Made by a program: the position numbers and the translations under genes. A DNA stretch of 64,000 bases from a bacterium (lineage in GTDB: Bacteria; Armatimonadota; Zipacnadia; Zipacnadales; UBA11051). Shown piece by piece: positions 27,096-36,002 of the stretch (its first letter is position 1; the number at the start of each line of letters is the position of its first letter). A model generated the notes under the pieces. It worked only from the letters and a program-made list of their open reading frames with translations. It was not told where the DNA came from and searched no databases. The stretch is taken from assembly GCA_030604405.1 (NCBI GenBank), contig JAUVVY010000015.1, positions 34,506 through 98,505 of the forward strand, written 5' to 3'.

Positions 27096-29168
27096 TTGGC
27101 AGAGGGGAAGGACCTCGATCCTCAACAGATGGAGGAAGTCCAGTCTCTGATAGCGCTCGGACGTGAGCAGGGCATGTTGTCGTACAGCGATATTCAGGAG
27201 GCGCTGGGCGACACAGAAGAGCTGGACACCGAGGCCATTGAGGAGATCTACTGGCTAATCGCCAAGGCCGGTATTCGCGTTGTTGATGATGACGAACGCG
27301 ATGTGGCCAACGACAGCGGTGATGGCGACAGTGACGAGGTCGCCGACTTCGATGATGTGCCTATTGACGATACGGTTCGGATGTATCTGCAGGACATCGG
27401 CCGGGTGTCGCTGCTTTCCGCCGAAGAAGAGGTGACTCTGGCCAAGCGCGTTCAAAAGGGCGAGGGCGAGATCGTCTTTGACCGCGTCAGGAACTGTCTC
27501 ATCTTTACGCCGTACCAACGCCTGGGCCCGGACTGCGCGTACACTGTCAGCGTCCGCGGCGGTGTCGGCGGCGTCCATGACGTTTGCGGACAGTACCTCG
27601 AGAAGGACCTTAGCTGGGATTTTCGCACGGCCGCCGCTGACAAGGAGATCAAGATACTCGCCACAGATCCCGATGACAGCGAAGCCGACGTCGAGGTCAG
27701 CACCGTAATCCGTGTCAGACTGAACGAAGTCATTGCGCCACAGACCCTGGATGAGGAAACCATTGTGGTCGAAGATTCAAAGGGCCGCCGGGTCCCCGTG
27801 CAGTGGACTGTGAGTTCCGGGGAATGGCAACTTGAGATCGTGCCCAGGGAGCCGCTGCGCCATCGGACGACCTTCAAAGTCAAGCTCAAAGGCGGCGCCA
27901 GCGGTGTGCTCGGAGAGAGCAGACGCCAGTTTAGCCGGGGTGTCTCCTTCAAGTTCACCACGTGTCATCAGAAGCGCTCGCCGAAGGTTGTGACCAGCAG
28001 CCCCGGGGACGGCGAGTGCAATGTGGAGCCTGCCGCCACGGTCAAGATCGCGCTCGACCGCCGTCTCGTAGCGAAATCGGTCAACAAATCCACCGTGCAG
28101 TTGCGCGGTGAGGATGGCAAGGCCGTGAGCGGCATGGTGGACTACGACGACGTCGCCCGAGCTATTCACTTTGTTCCCGACGAGCCGTTTGCTAACCAAG
28201 CATCTTATACCATCCGCCTCAAAGGCGGCAGCAGGGGGGTTAAGGCGGTCAATAACACCCACCTATCCGATGACTGGGAAGCCAGCTTCCAGAGCGCAGC
28301 CACCTGCTCGCCGCCGCAGGTCGTCGCTTGCAGTCCGGAGCTCGACGCCCAGGACGTAGGGCCACGGCTGTCGCTGAGGACTTATTTCTCGCACCGCCTC
28401 GACCTCGCCAGCGTTGATCCCACGGCGGTCCGCCTCAAGGACGAGGAAGCGACCGCGGCCCTCACCGAGGCGAACCTGCGCCTGGTGGTCAGCATCGCCC
28501 GTCGCTACACCGGCCGCTCCAGCATGAGTTTTCTGGATCTGGTGCAGGAAGGCAATATGGGGCTGATGCGCGCGGTCGAGAAATTTGACTACCGCAAGGG
28601 CTACAAATTCAGCACCTACGCGACCTGGTGGATCCGCCAGGCCATCACCCGCGCTATCGCCGACCAGGGCCGCATCGTTCGCATCCCCGTCCACATGGTC
28701 GAGACAATCAACCAACTGGCCAAGACCTCGCGTCAGTTGCTCCAGCAACTCGGCCGGGAGCCGACCTTGGAAGAGGTAGCCGCAGAGATGGACATGCCGC
28801 TTTCGCGCGTAGCCGAGATCAAGCGCATCGCTCCCGAGCCGCGATCGCTGGAGGCCCCGGTCGGCGAAGAAGAAAACAGCCATCTCGGCGATTTCGTCCC
28901 CGACGAAGATGCCGACACGCCGGTGGAGGTCGCCTCCAACGTCGTCCTACGCGAACAACTCGAAAAGGTCCTCAGCACACTCAATGAACGCGAGCGCGAG
29001 GTGCTCAAGCTGCGTTTCGGCCTGGAAGACGGCTACTCTCGCACCCTCGAGGAAGTGGGACATATCTTCGAGGTGACCAGAGAGCGGATCCGGCAGATCG
29101 AGGCCAAGGCGCTGCAAAAACTCCGCCACCCCTCTCGTAACAAAGAGCTTCGCGACTATCTCGAATAG
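27096..29168 (+). CDS. rpoD: Housekeeping sigma factor RpoD with inserted Ig-like repeats
   Basis: The TTG at 27096 is preceded by GAAGGGAG at 9 bases; the frame opens earlier (27027) but lacks a ribosome site there. Domains in the 690-residue product: region 1.1-like (about 1-60), an acidic linker, region 1.2 ([20 protein letters not shown], about 91-110), an insert at about 123-449, region 2 ([15 protein letters not shown], about 460, with [17 protein letters not shown]), region 3 and region 4 ([15 protein letters not shown] and [14 protein letters not shown]). The insert consists of Ig-like Big_5/SbsA-type units (half, full, full, half) and lies exactly at ..QKGE^[16 protein letters not shown], where E. 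coli sigma-70 has its non-conserved region. All core regions look intact, so it should be functional. Confidence 0.95.
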   Translation: MAEGKDLDPQQMEEVQSLIALGREQGMLSYSDIQEALGDTEELDTEAIEEIYWLIAKAGIRVVDDDERDVANDSGDGDSDEVADFDDVPIDDTVRMYLQDIGRVSLLSAEEEVTLAKRVQKGEGEIVFDRVRNCLIFTPYQRLGPDCAYTVSVRGGVGGVHDVCGQYLEKDLSWDFRTAAADKEIKILATDPDDSEADVEVSTVIRVRLNEVIAPQTLDEETIVVEDSKGRRVPVQWTVSSGEWQLEIVPREPLRHRTTFKVKLKGGASGVLGESRRQFSRGVSFKFTTCHQKRSPKVVTSSPGDGECNVEPAATVKIALDRRLVAKSVNKSTVQLRGEDGKAVSGMVDYDDVARAIHFVPDEPFANQASYTIRLKGGSRGVKAVNNTHLSDDWEASFQSAATCSPPQVVACSPELDAQDVGPRLSLRTYFSHRLDLASVDPTAVRLKDEEATAALTEANLRLVVSIARRYTGRSSMSFLDLVQEGNMGLMRAVEKFDYRKGYKFSTYATWWIRQAITRAIADQGRIVRIPVHMVETINQLAKTSRQLLQQLGREPTLEEVAAEMDMPLSRVAEIKRIAPEPRSLEAPVGEEENSHLGDFVPDEDADTPVEVASNVVLREQLEKVLSTLNEREREVLKLRFGLEDGYSRTLEEVGHIFEVTRERIRQIEAKALQKLRHPSRNKELRDYLE

Positions 29169-29283
29169 CAATAGACGCGGAGTCCGACACCGTCTGGCGC
29201 TTTCCTCACAGTGCGTCTTCTCGGTTGCCTGATGCCGGCATGAAATGCTTCGGCGGCGGGCGAACTACATTTGGGCATGTGGC

Positions 29284-29312
29284 TTGCAGTCAGCTATTCA
29301 GTGCGCTATAAT
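29284..29312 (+). promoter_or_regulatory. Promoter of the tRNA gene
   Basis: TTGCAG (29284-29289), 17-base spacer, TATAAT (29307-29312); the tRNA begins 30 bases downstream. The -10 is embedded in TGCGCTATAAT, also seen at 39427. Confidence 0.75.
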
Positions 29313-29341
29313 AATCAAAAGGCGTCAAAATCACGGACGGG

Positions 29342-29416
29342 GGGCCCGTAGCTCAGCGGTAGAGCAGTCGGCTCATAACCGATCGGTCGCTGGTTCGAAT
29401 CCGGCCGGGCCCACCA
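29342..29416 (+). tRNA. tRNA-Met (CAU), CCA encoded
   Basis: Complete cloverleaf: acceptor GGGCCCG (29342-29348) pairs with CGGGCCC (29406-29412); D-arm GCTC...GAGC; anticodon stem GTCGG/CCGAT with loop CTCATAA, anticodon CAT at 29374-29376; T-arm GCTGG-TTCGAAT-CCGGC; CCA at 29414-29416. The acceptor stem and loop suit an elongator Met tRNA; an Ile2 tRNA with a modified C34 has the same anticodon and cannot be excluded. Confidence 0.95.
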
Positions 29417-29574
29417 CGAGTACCTTATCCGCCACTCCCAAACAGGGCCAAGCTATCACCTGTGTGGAGTGGCTATTTATGTAAGCCATTGCTGTTAGCC
29501 TCAAGGGTCGTCTGCACAAATTTCGCGGACAACGAGCGGCCGCAAGGCGAGTACTTGCGAGATGACAATACCTT

Positions 29575-32500
29575 ATGCTAACCACCATTGCGGATCACAT
29601 CAAGACACACAGACACCAACTGCGTCAGCACGCGCTGTTCATTGGTAGCGGTGTCATCATCCCGCCGCGTGATCTATCAGTACAGCAGCTCGTCGCAGAT
29701 ATGGCCGTAGAATGGGCCGGTGAGCAGGTCGCTGAAGTCCCGCGGGAGCTGCGCGCCGACAAGGCCCTGTCTCTGATGGCTGAAGCTGTGCCCGATCACG
29801 CCCGGCGTTGCCGCATGTTGGCACAACAGTTGTCAGATTGCCGCCCCGCCGAAGGCCATATCCGCCTCGCACGCATGATCAAGGACGGCTACTTTTCCAC
29901 TATCTTTCTGGCCGAGCCGGATCGGCTGCTGGAAGAGGCGCTCCAGGTCCATCATCTGACACCGGAGAAAGACTACCACCATTTCGTCGTCGGCGTGGAT
30001 GACGCCAAGACCATCAGAGTGGGTGTCGAAGAATCCAGCCGTATGACCATCGTCAAGTGCTGTGGCGATGTCAACACGAAGTTACTGCCGCTCACTGGCG
30101 AAGAGATCGCCGCCGCGTGTGCCGACATACATGACATCATCGCTGCCACCTTCAAGGTCTTCGCGGTTATTGTCGCCTACGAAGAGCGAGACCGGCCCCT
30201 TCTTGACCATATCAGCCGCGACGGCCGCCGCCTTTTCTGGGTCAACCCGGTGGTTCCTGTCGCCGAGCAGCGCCACTACGATGAGCTCAAGGTGGAAAGT
30301 CCGACCAGCGTGCAGTATCACCGCTATCAGCCTGAAGTCACTGAGCTGCTTGCCGCACGTGCCTCAACTCAGCATCTCATCTGCCGCGAAGCAGGTACGT
30401 TCAACGAGTTCATGGCGAGACTCCACGACCGCCTCACTCGCCGCCGCCGCCGCTCAGACAGGCGCCGTAGGGACCTGACGCTGCTCCGCGGCGGACCGTA
30501 TCGCTTCCTGGACCGCTTTGATGTCGAGGACGCGGAGTTCTTCTTCGGGCGCGAGGAAGACACGCGCGTACTCATTCAAATGATTGAGACCAACCCGCTT
30601 GTGGTACTCTTCGGCCGCTCCGGTATCGGGAAGACGTCGCTGCTGTGCGCCGGGGTGATGGCCAAGCTGGCCGAGAAGAGCGAAGAAGCCGGGGCCGATG
30701 AGGAGGGCGACCTGCCGTGGCTGGGGGTCTATAGCCGCTGCCTCGACGACCCCACCAAAAGCATCAAGGAAGCAACCATCGCCGCCGTGGAGGACATCGG
30801 CTACGAGGCCGAAGCCCTCGACGAAGAGGGCTCTCTGCTCGAATTCATCCAGAGCGTCCACGCGCTCACTAATCGTCGCATCCTCATTATCATGGACCAG
30901 TTCGAGGAGTATTTTGCCCGCCTCGGCGACCACGTTAAGGCGCAGTTCATGGACGGCTGGACCGAGTGCCTTGACGCAGGGCTTCACTATCTGCACTGGG
31001 CCATCGGTATCCGGGAGGATTTTGTCGGCGAGCTTTACGATCTGCACAGTCGCATACCGAGCATATTGCACAACATGTACCGGCTCAAGAAGCTCAGCCG
31101 CGAACAGGCCAAGGACGCCATCGTCAAGCCCGCTCAGAATTTCGACATCCACTTCGAGGGCGAGCTCGTGGACGTATTGCTGGAGGACCTTAGCAGGGAG
31201 GGCATCGAGCCGGCGCAGTTGCAGATCGTTTGCGACCGGCTCTATGAAGCGAAACCTGTCGGGCGGCACACCATTCCACTGCACACCTATGAGCAGCTTG
31301 GTCGCGCCGAGCGCATACTCAGCGACTATCTCGACTTCGCCCTCTCACAGTTCACCGGCCACGAGCGCGGCGTGGCCCGTGCTATTCTCAAGCACATGGT
31401 CTCCTCTTCCGAGGTGCTCGCCATCAGTCCCATCGAGCGGATCGCCGAGCAGCTCGGCTACGGGCGCGATGAAATCGAGCGCGTGCTGGCCCGGCTCGTG
31501 GACTTCAGGCTGCTGCGCGGCGTCGGCGAAGAACGCCACAAGCGATACGAGCTGGTCCACGAATACCTCACCGACGAAATCGAGGACTGGATGTCGGACA
31601 CCGAGATCGGCGTCAAGGATGTCCAGGACCTCATTGCCCGCGAACTCAACAACTACCGGCAGTTCGGCCTGCTGATCCATTCTGAAGAGCTCAAAATCAT
31701 CAACGACCGCCGCGAATTGCTGCACCCCTCCCCTGAAGAGCTGGAACTCATCCTGCGCAGCACAGCGCAGAGCGGCGAGCAGGTCGCATACTGGTTCGGC
31801 CGCGTTGATGAGCTTGGCGACAAGCAGGTGCCGCTGCTGAGGTCACTATTCAACGCGGACGACCACAGCGCGAAAGAAATTGCCGCTGACGCGATTGCTC
31901 GCGCGCCAAGCATTGACTATCTGCCCGAATTGATCGCTTTGCTCGAATCTGAAGACCGCCAGCTCGCAGCGAAGGCCACTAAGATACTTGCCGATCTCGA
32001 ACGGCCGCTGATCAACCTGCTCGGCAGCAGCGATAACGCCTTGCAGGTCATGGCCGTAAAGGCACTCGGCGCCATTAAGAGCCACCGTGCCATACCGCGC
32101 TTGATGGAAGTGATCGCCGCTGCCGACGACGCACTGCGCGATGCTGTCGCTGATGCTCTGGTTGCACTTGAGGAGCCTGCCGCCTATGATATGCTTCTGC
32201 GACGCATGGCCAGCCGCGACCGCATTTCGTGGCCCGGAGCTTACACCCTGGCGGTGATTGCCGCCCAGGACGACGAGGCACTAACAAAGCTGGGCCGTCA
32301 GGTGGCACGCTCTGCTGACAGCGCACAGGCACAGTACGCCGTCGGCTTGGTCAACCTTTATACCCACCAGCTCGACAGAGCCCGTCAGCAGCTTGAAATG
32401 GCCGCATCCCTGGCTGCCGGCGACCCGGAAGGCGAAGGCCATATAGCCGCGGCCATGCAGGAGCTGGCTACCCAGGAGGCCAAACTCGCCGAAGGCACCG

Positions 32501-33549
32501 AAACATGGCCTTGCTTCCAGTGCGACAAGCAACACACAGGCATGTCCCATTTCGAATTGCAGCCGCCTCTGAAGCAGCTCTGGAGCTTTGAGACCAAGGG
32601 GCCGGTGCTCGGCTCGCCAGTCGTCAGCGGCGGCCTGGTCTATATTGGATCGCGGGATGGCAACCTTTACGCCGTTGACGCCGTTCGCGGCACGCAGCAG
32701 TGGAAGCTGCAGACCTCGGATCAGATTGAGGCGACGCCGGCCATCTCCGGCAAGTTGGTTTGTATCGGATCTCACGACGGTGTTGTCTATGCTGCGGATA
32801 CCACGGGCGGGGTGGTGCAATGGAAGACCCGCCTCGGCAATAGCATCCGCTCCTCGCCGGTGCTATCGGACGGGCGGCTGTTTGTTGGTGACCATGCCGG
32901 CAATCTTACTGCGCTGGCGGCTGAGACCGGAGGCATTATCTGGAACACCGCAACGCGTGGCGAGATCACCGCCAGTCCGGCCGTAGCCGGTGACATCGTC
33001 ATAGTTGGCTCCTGGGACGGCGAAATCTACGCATTCGACGCCGCCGACGGCGGTTCGCGCTGGACCTGTTCCACTGCCGGGCCTGTCGCCTCCACACCAA
33101 CCGTGCAGGGCGAATACGTTTGCTGCGGCTCCGATGACGCAAACGTCTATGCACTGGCCGTCGAGACCGGGGAGATCGTCTGGAAGCGCCCTGTTGGTGG
33201 CTACACCCGCTCGTCGGCGGCTGCCACCGACAACCTCTTCATCATCGGCTGTCATGACGGGCGGGTCTATGCGCTGGACCATGACACAGGCGAAGTCGTG
33301 TGGCGGGCAGAGACCGAGGACGAAATCCTCGCGTCGGCTGCAATCTGCGGCAACACCGTCTATCTGGGCTCGATTGACGGCGCGTTGTACGCAATCGAAC
33401 TCGGCAGCGGAAAAATCGTCTGGAAACACAAGACCCTGTATGGTATCTACTCATCGCCTGCCATAGTCGGCGATATGCTTTACATTGGTATCGAGCATTA
33501 TTATCTCGCGGCGTTTACCACCACGGATGATGAGACTACCTCACCTTAG
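29575..33549 (+). CDS. SIR2-like / STAND NTPase / HEAT / PQQ-propeller protein
   Basis: 1324 residues. Residues about 1-240 have the SIR2-like fold of bacterial defence effectors (LFIGSG near 22; an FSTIFLAEPDRLLEEAL helix; VKCCGDV; FAVIVAYEERDRPLLDHI), but the usual TTNxD Asn is Glu and the KLHGD His is Cys, so NAD hydrolysis is doubtful. A basic linker follows, then an nSTAND1-type NTPase (about 305-700: FFFGREEDTRVLI, P-loop GRSGIGKTS near 347, Walker B ILIIMDQFEEYF near 436), HEAT-like repeats (about 740-900), then a WPCFQCDKQHTG lead-in and eight PQQ/BamB-type blades (about 1000-1315). STAND proteins sense a ligand with their C-terminal repeats and activate the N-terminal effector. It follows a tRNA, a common island site. 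Its stop region overlaps the next gene. The ribosome site before ATG 29575 is weak. Confidence 0.88.
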   Translation: MLTTIADHIKTHRHQLRQHALFIGSGVIIPPRDLSVQQLVADMAVEWAGEQVAEVPRELRADKALSLMAEAVPDHARRCRMLAQQLSDCRPAEGHIRLARMIKDGYFSTIFLAEPDRLLEEALQVHHLTPEKDYHHFVVGVDDAKTIRVGVEESSRMTIVKCCGDVNTKLLPLTGEEIAAACADIHDIIAATFKVFAVIVAYEERDRPLLDHISRDGRRLFWVNPVVPVAEQRHYDELKVESPTSVQYHRYQPEVTELLAARASTQHLICREAGTFNEFMARLHDRLTRRRRRSDRRRRDLTLLRGGPYRFLDRFDVEDAEFFFGREEDTRVLIQMIETNPLVVLFGRSGIGKTSLLCAGVMAKLAEKSEEAGADEEGDLPWLGVYSRCLDDPTKSIKEATIAAVEDIGYEAEALDEEGSLLEFIQSVHALTNRRILIIMDQFEEYFARLGDHVKAQFMDGWTECLDAGLHYLHWAIGIREDFVGELYDLHSRIPSILHNMYRLKKLSREQAKDAIVKPAQNFDIHFEGELVDVLLEDLSREGIEPAQLQIVCDRLYEAKPVGRHTIPLHTYEQLGRAERILSDYLDFALSQFTGHERGVARAILKHMVSSSEVLAISPIERIAEQLGYGRDEIERVLARLVDFRLLRGVGEERHKRYELVHEYLTDEIEDWMSDTEIGVKDVQDLIARELNNYRQFGLLIHSEELKIINDRRELLHPSPEELELILRSTAQSGEQVAYWFGRVDELGDKQVPLLRSLFNADDHSAKEIAADAIARAPSIDYLPELIALLESEDRQLAAKATKILADLERPLINLLGSSDNALQVMAVKALGAIKSHRAIPRLMEVIAAADDALRDAVADALVALEEPAAYDMLLRRMASRDRISWPGAYTLAVIAAQDDEALTKLGRQVARSADSAQAQYAVGLVNLYTHQLDRARQQLEMAASLAAGDPEGEGHIAAAMQELATQEAKLAEGTETWPCFQCDKQHTGMSHFELQPPLKQLWSFETKGPVLGSPVVSGGLVYIGSRDGNLYAVDAVRGTQQWKLQTSDQIEATPAISGKLVCIGSHDGVVYAADTTGGVVQWKTRLGNSIRSSPVLSDGRLFVGDHAGNLTALAAETGGIIWNTATRGEITASPAVAGDIVIVGSWDGEIYAFDAADGGSRWTCSTAGPVASTPTVQGEYVCCGSDDANVYALAVETGEIVWKRPVGGYTRSSAAATDNLFIIGCHDGRVYALDHDTGEVVWRAETEDEILASAAICGNTVYLGSIDGALYAIELGSGKIVWKHKTLYGIYSSPAIVGDMLYIGIEHYYLAAFTTTDDETTSP

Positions 33550-34429
33550 CCGAGACATCCCACAGGTGCCGGGCCCCGGAGCGGAGAAGCTCCGCGACCC
33601 CCGCCGTGCGAGCCGTATCTGGCTTATTGTCGCCACGGTGGTTGCACTTGTGGGCGTCGGGTGGGGGCATCTGGGCATTGGTGCGACTGTGAGCGCCATG
33701 CGCCGGGATTTCGTTGCCATGAGATACCTGCAAAGCGCCGCCAGCGCCGTGGCTGCCAAACCCGTTGACCGCGCCGCAATCGTAGCCATGCTGGACCGGG
33801 CGGTGCAGATCGCGCCTGACAACGACGTTGTTGCACAGCAGGCGGGGGCGTTGTATATGTATGCCGGAGCCTACCCGACGGCCGCCGCGTTTCTCAGCCG
33901 CATTTCAGACCCCGACCTGATGACGCAGATTCACCTCGGCCACTGCCTGCTGCTGTCTGGTCGGCGTGAAGGCGGCGCCCGGGTTCTTCACCAGGCGACC
34001 GAGGCGGCGCGCGCCCGCAAAAGGTCTGGTGCTATCGCCCCCTTCGTCTATGCGCTCTACATGAATAACATCGGATATGCTTATGCCGCCGCCGGCGTCG
34101 AGCTGGACCGCGCCCACAGCCTCCTCACCGAAGCGCTTCACATCGAGCCACTGCAGCCCGCCTTCATTGACAGTCTCGGCTGGGCCTATTACCAGAGCAG
34201 AGACTACAAGCGGGCGCTGTTTTATCTCGAACGAGCTGTCCGCCTGGCCGGCCCGTTGAATTCCGCAGAGACCTATTACCATCTCGGTGCTGCCTACGCC
34301 AGAATGGGCCGCATCCGACTGGCCGCCGAAGCGCTGCTGAAGGCGCTGGAGTACGACCCGAAGTATGAAGACGCCCACTCTGAGTTGCACAAACTCGACT
34401 ACGCACTGCCGCAGCCGATCCGCGCCTGA
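33527..34429 (+). CDS. Membrane-anchored TPR protein coupled to the STAND gene
   Basis: Start ATG 33527 (or 33530) lies inside the last codons of the STAND gene, so translation is probably coupled. A Pro/Arg-rich cytoplasmic N-terminus is followed by one transmembrane helix (IWLIVATVVALVGVGWGHLG, residues about 32-51) and a TPR domain (about 80-290; YYHLGAAYARMGRIRLAAEA is a clear repeat). No catalytic motif. The arrangement suggests a membrane partner or anchor for the STAND protein, although a general TPR role cannot be ruled out. Confidence 0.75.
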   Translation: MMRLPHLSRDIPQVPGPGAEKLRDPRRASRIWLIVATVVALVGVGWGHLGIGATVSAMRRDFVAMRYLQSAASAVAAKPVDRAAIVAMLDRAVQIAPDNDVVAQQAGALYMYAGAYPTAAAFLSRISDPDLMTQIHLGHCLLLSGRREGGARVLHQATEAARARKRSGAIAPFVYALYMNNIGYAYAAAGVELDRAHSLLTEALHIEPLQPAFIDSLGWAYYQSRDYKRALFYLERAVRLAGPLNSAETYYHLGAAYARMGRIRLAAEALLKALEYDPKYEDAHSELHKLDYALPQPIRA

Positions 34430-34502
34430 TCCTGACAAAATGCCTGTTGCACGCCGATGACCGAAGCACGCGTGGCGTTACACGAAGGAGTTGCGTTACT
34501 CG

Positions 34503-35690
34503 ATGAAGATCTCCAGGCGAGTTGCCAATATCGCGGCCTCACCGACCATGGAGGGGGCCATGAAAGCCAAGGTCATGCGCGCTGAGGGCAAGGATGTTCT
34601 TTCCTTTGCTGTTGGCGAGCCGGATTTTCCGACCCCGGCAAATATAATCGAGGCCGCCAGGCGTGCAATGGACGAGCAGAAAACCAAGTACACCAACGCA
34701 TCCGGTATTGACGAGTTGAAGGCAGCCGTATGCGATGCCACCAAACGCTCAATCGGTGTCGAGTACGACCCCTCGGAAGTCTGTATCAGTAATGGCGCCA
34801 AACATGCCCTTTCGAACCTGTTCGGGACACTGCTGGACCCCGGAGACGAAGTGATTGTGCTTGCCCCCTACTGGACCAGCTATGTGGACCTGATAAAGGT
34901 CTATGATGGCAAGCCGGTCGCGGTTCCTACCAGCGGCGAGAACGATTTCCAGCCGGACGTGAACCAGGTCGCCGACGCCATTACCGACAGAACCATAGCC
35001 ATCTGCATCAACAGCCCGAATAACCCGACCGGCGGTGTGCTCTCCGAGCAGTCAATTCGCGACCTGGCATCTCTGGTTCAGGACCGGGACCTTGTTCTGA
35101 TATCAGACGAGATCTACAAAGACATTCTGTACGATGGACGCAGCCACACGAGCCCTGCCGGCCTGCCGGGAATGAAAGAGCGCACCATCGTTATTGACGG
35201 TGTAGCCAAGAGCTATTCCATGACCGGCTGGCGCATCGGCTGGTCGTTGGCCCCCGCCGAGTTTAGCAGGAGCATGGGCAACTTGCAGAGCCAGCAGACG
35301 TCCAACGCCAACTCGATCGCACAGTGGGCTGCGGTCGAGGCCCTTAGCGGCCCACAGGATTCTGTGGCCCAGATGTGCCAGGCGTTCCAGCAGCGGCGCG
35401 ACTACATCATCCCCGCACTCCAGGCCATAGACGGCATCGAGTGTGTCATGCCCGGCGGCGCATTCTATGCCTTCCCCGATGTCTCGGCCTATCTCGATAC
35501 AGAGCTGGACGGCTACCAGATTCAATCATCCCAGGACCTCGCCAACTACCTGCTCAACGAGGTCTGGGTCAGTACCGTCCACGGCACAGCGTTTGGCGCT
35601 GAGGGCTATATCCGCCTCAGCTTTGCCTGCAGCGTGGAACAGATCCAGCAGGGCGTAGCCCGCATCGAAAAGGCGCTTACCTCAGCGTAA
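34503..35690 (+). CDS. Class I pyridoxal-phosphate aminotransferase (aspartate-type)
   Basis: Fold-type I aminotransferase of the bacterial Ib aspartate-aminotransferase group. Markers: FAVGEPDFPTP near the N-terminus, NSPNNPTGG (PLP-ring region), the Schiff-base lysine in IDGVAKSYSMTGWRIGW, and the carboxylate-binding Arg in IRLSFACS. It probably interconverts aspartate/2-oxoglutarate and oxaloacetate/glutamate; prephenate or other amino acids are possible for this group. The ATG at 34503 with GAAGGAG 12 bases upstream is preferred over TTG 34491, which would have no spacing. 395 residues, normal length. Confidence 0.92.
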   Translation: MKISRRVANIAASPTMEGAMKAKVMRAEGKDVLSFAVGEPDFPTPANIIEAARRAMDEQKTKYTNASGIDELKAAVCDATKRSIGVEYDPSEVCISNGAKHALSNLFGTLLDPGDEVIVLAPYWTSYVDLIKVYDGKPVAVPTSGENDFQPDVNQVADAITDRTIAICINSPNNPTGGVLSEQSIRDLASLVQDRDLVLISDEIYKDILYDGRSHTSPAGLPGMKERTIVIDGVAKSYSMTGWRIGWSLAPAEFSRSMGNLQSQQTSNANSIAQWAAVEALSGPQDSVAQMCQAFQQRRDYIIPALQAIDGIECVMPGGAFYAFPDVSAYLDTELDGYQIQSSQDLANYLLNEVWVSTVHGTAFGAEGYIRLSFACSVEQIQQGVARIEKALTSA

Positions 35691-35756
35691 GCCGCCACAC
35701 GCACCCAGCGTTAAGCACGCGTGGAATACGCATCCTTGCCTCTCAATATATATTAT

Positions 35757-35893
35757 CGCGTAGCTCGGGCTTTCCAGCCCGACGCCGTTGTCGTTGAGTC
35801 GTCAGGAGGGGCGGGGTACCCACTCCGCAGGAGTGGGTCAGGGTGGATTTTGCGAAAGCAAAATTCGGGTTCCCTATCCGGCCCAAGGCCCAT
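35757..35893. repeat. Palindromic repeat cluster
   Basis: The 312-base gap before the dehydrogenase gene holds a CTCGGGCTTTCCAGCCCGA hairpin (35762-35783), a GGAGGGGCGGGG unit with hairpin ACCCACTCC-GCA-GGAGTGGGT (35818-35839) and ATTTTGC-GAAA-GCAAAAT (35846-35864). They belong to the dispersed hairpin family of the window. No gene or promoter is convincing here apart from GGAGGAAG just before 36003. Confidence 0.65.
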
Positions 35894-36002
35894 CACAGTA
35901 CCAGCGCCTACAATTACAGATGGATGAGCCACAGACCAGAGATTCGCATAACTACTGTTCCAGCCCGAGTCCATTCCTTTTGATAATATAGGAGGAAGCC
36001 AT

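Noticed and set aside
29417..29574. Attachment site of an integrated element after the tRNA
   Set aside because: No duplicate of the tRNA 3' end and no integrase gene are visible in the window.
30454..31284. 276-codon minus-strand frame inside the STAND gene
   Set aside because: It mirrors the GC-rich coding frame of the NTPase domain; the plus strand carries clear P-loop and Walker B motifs.
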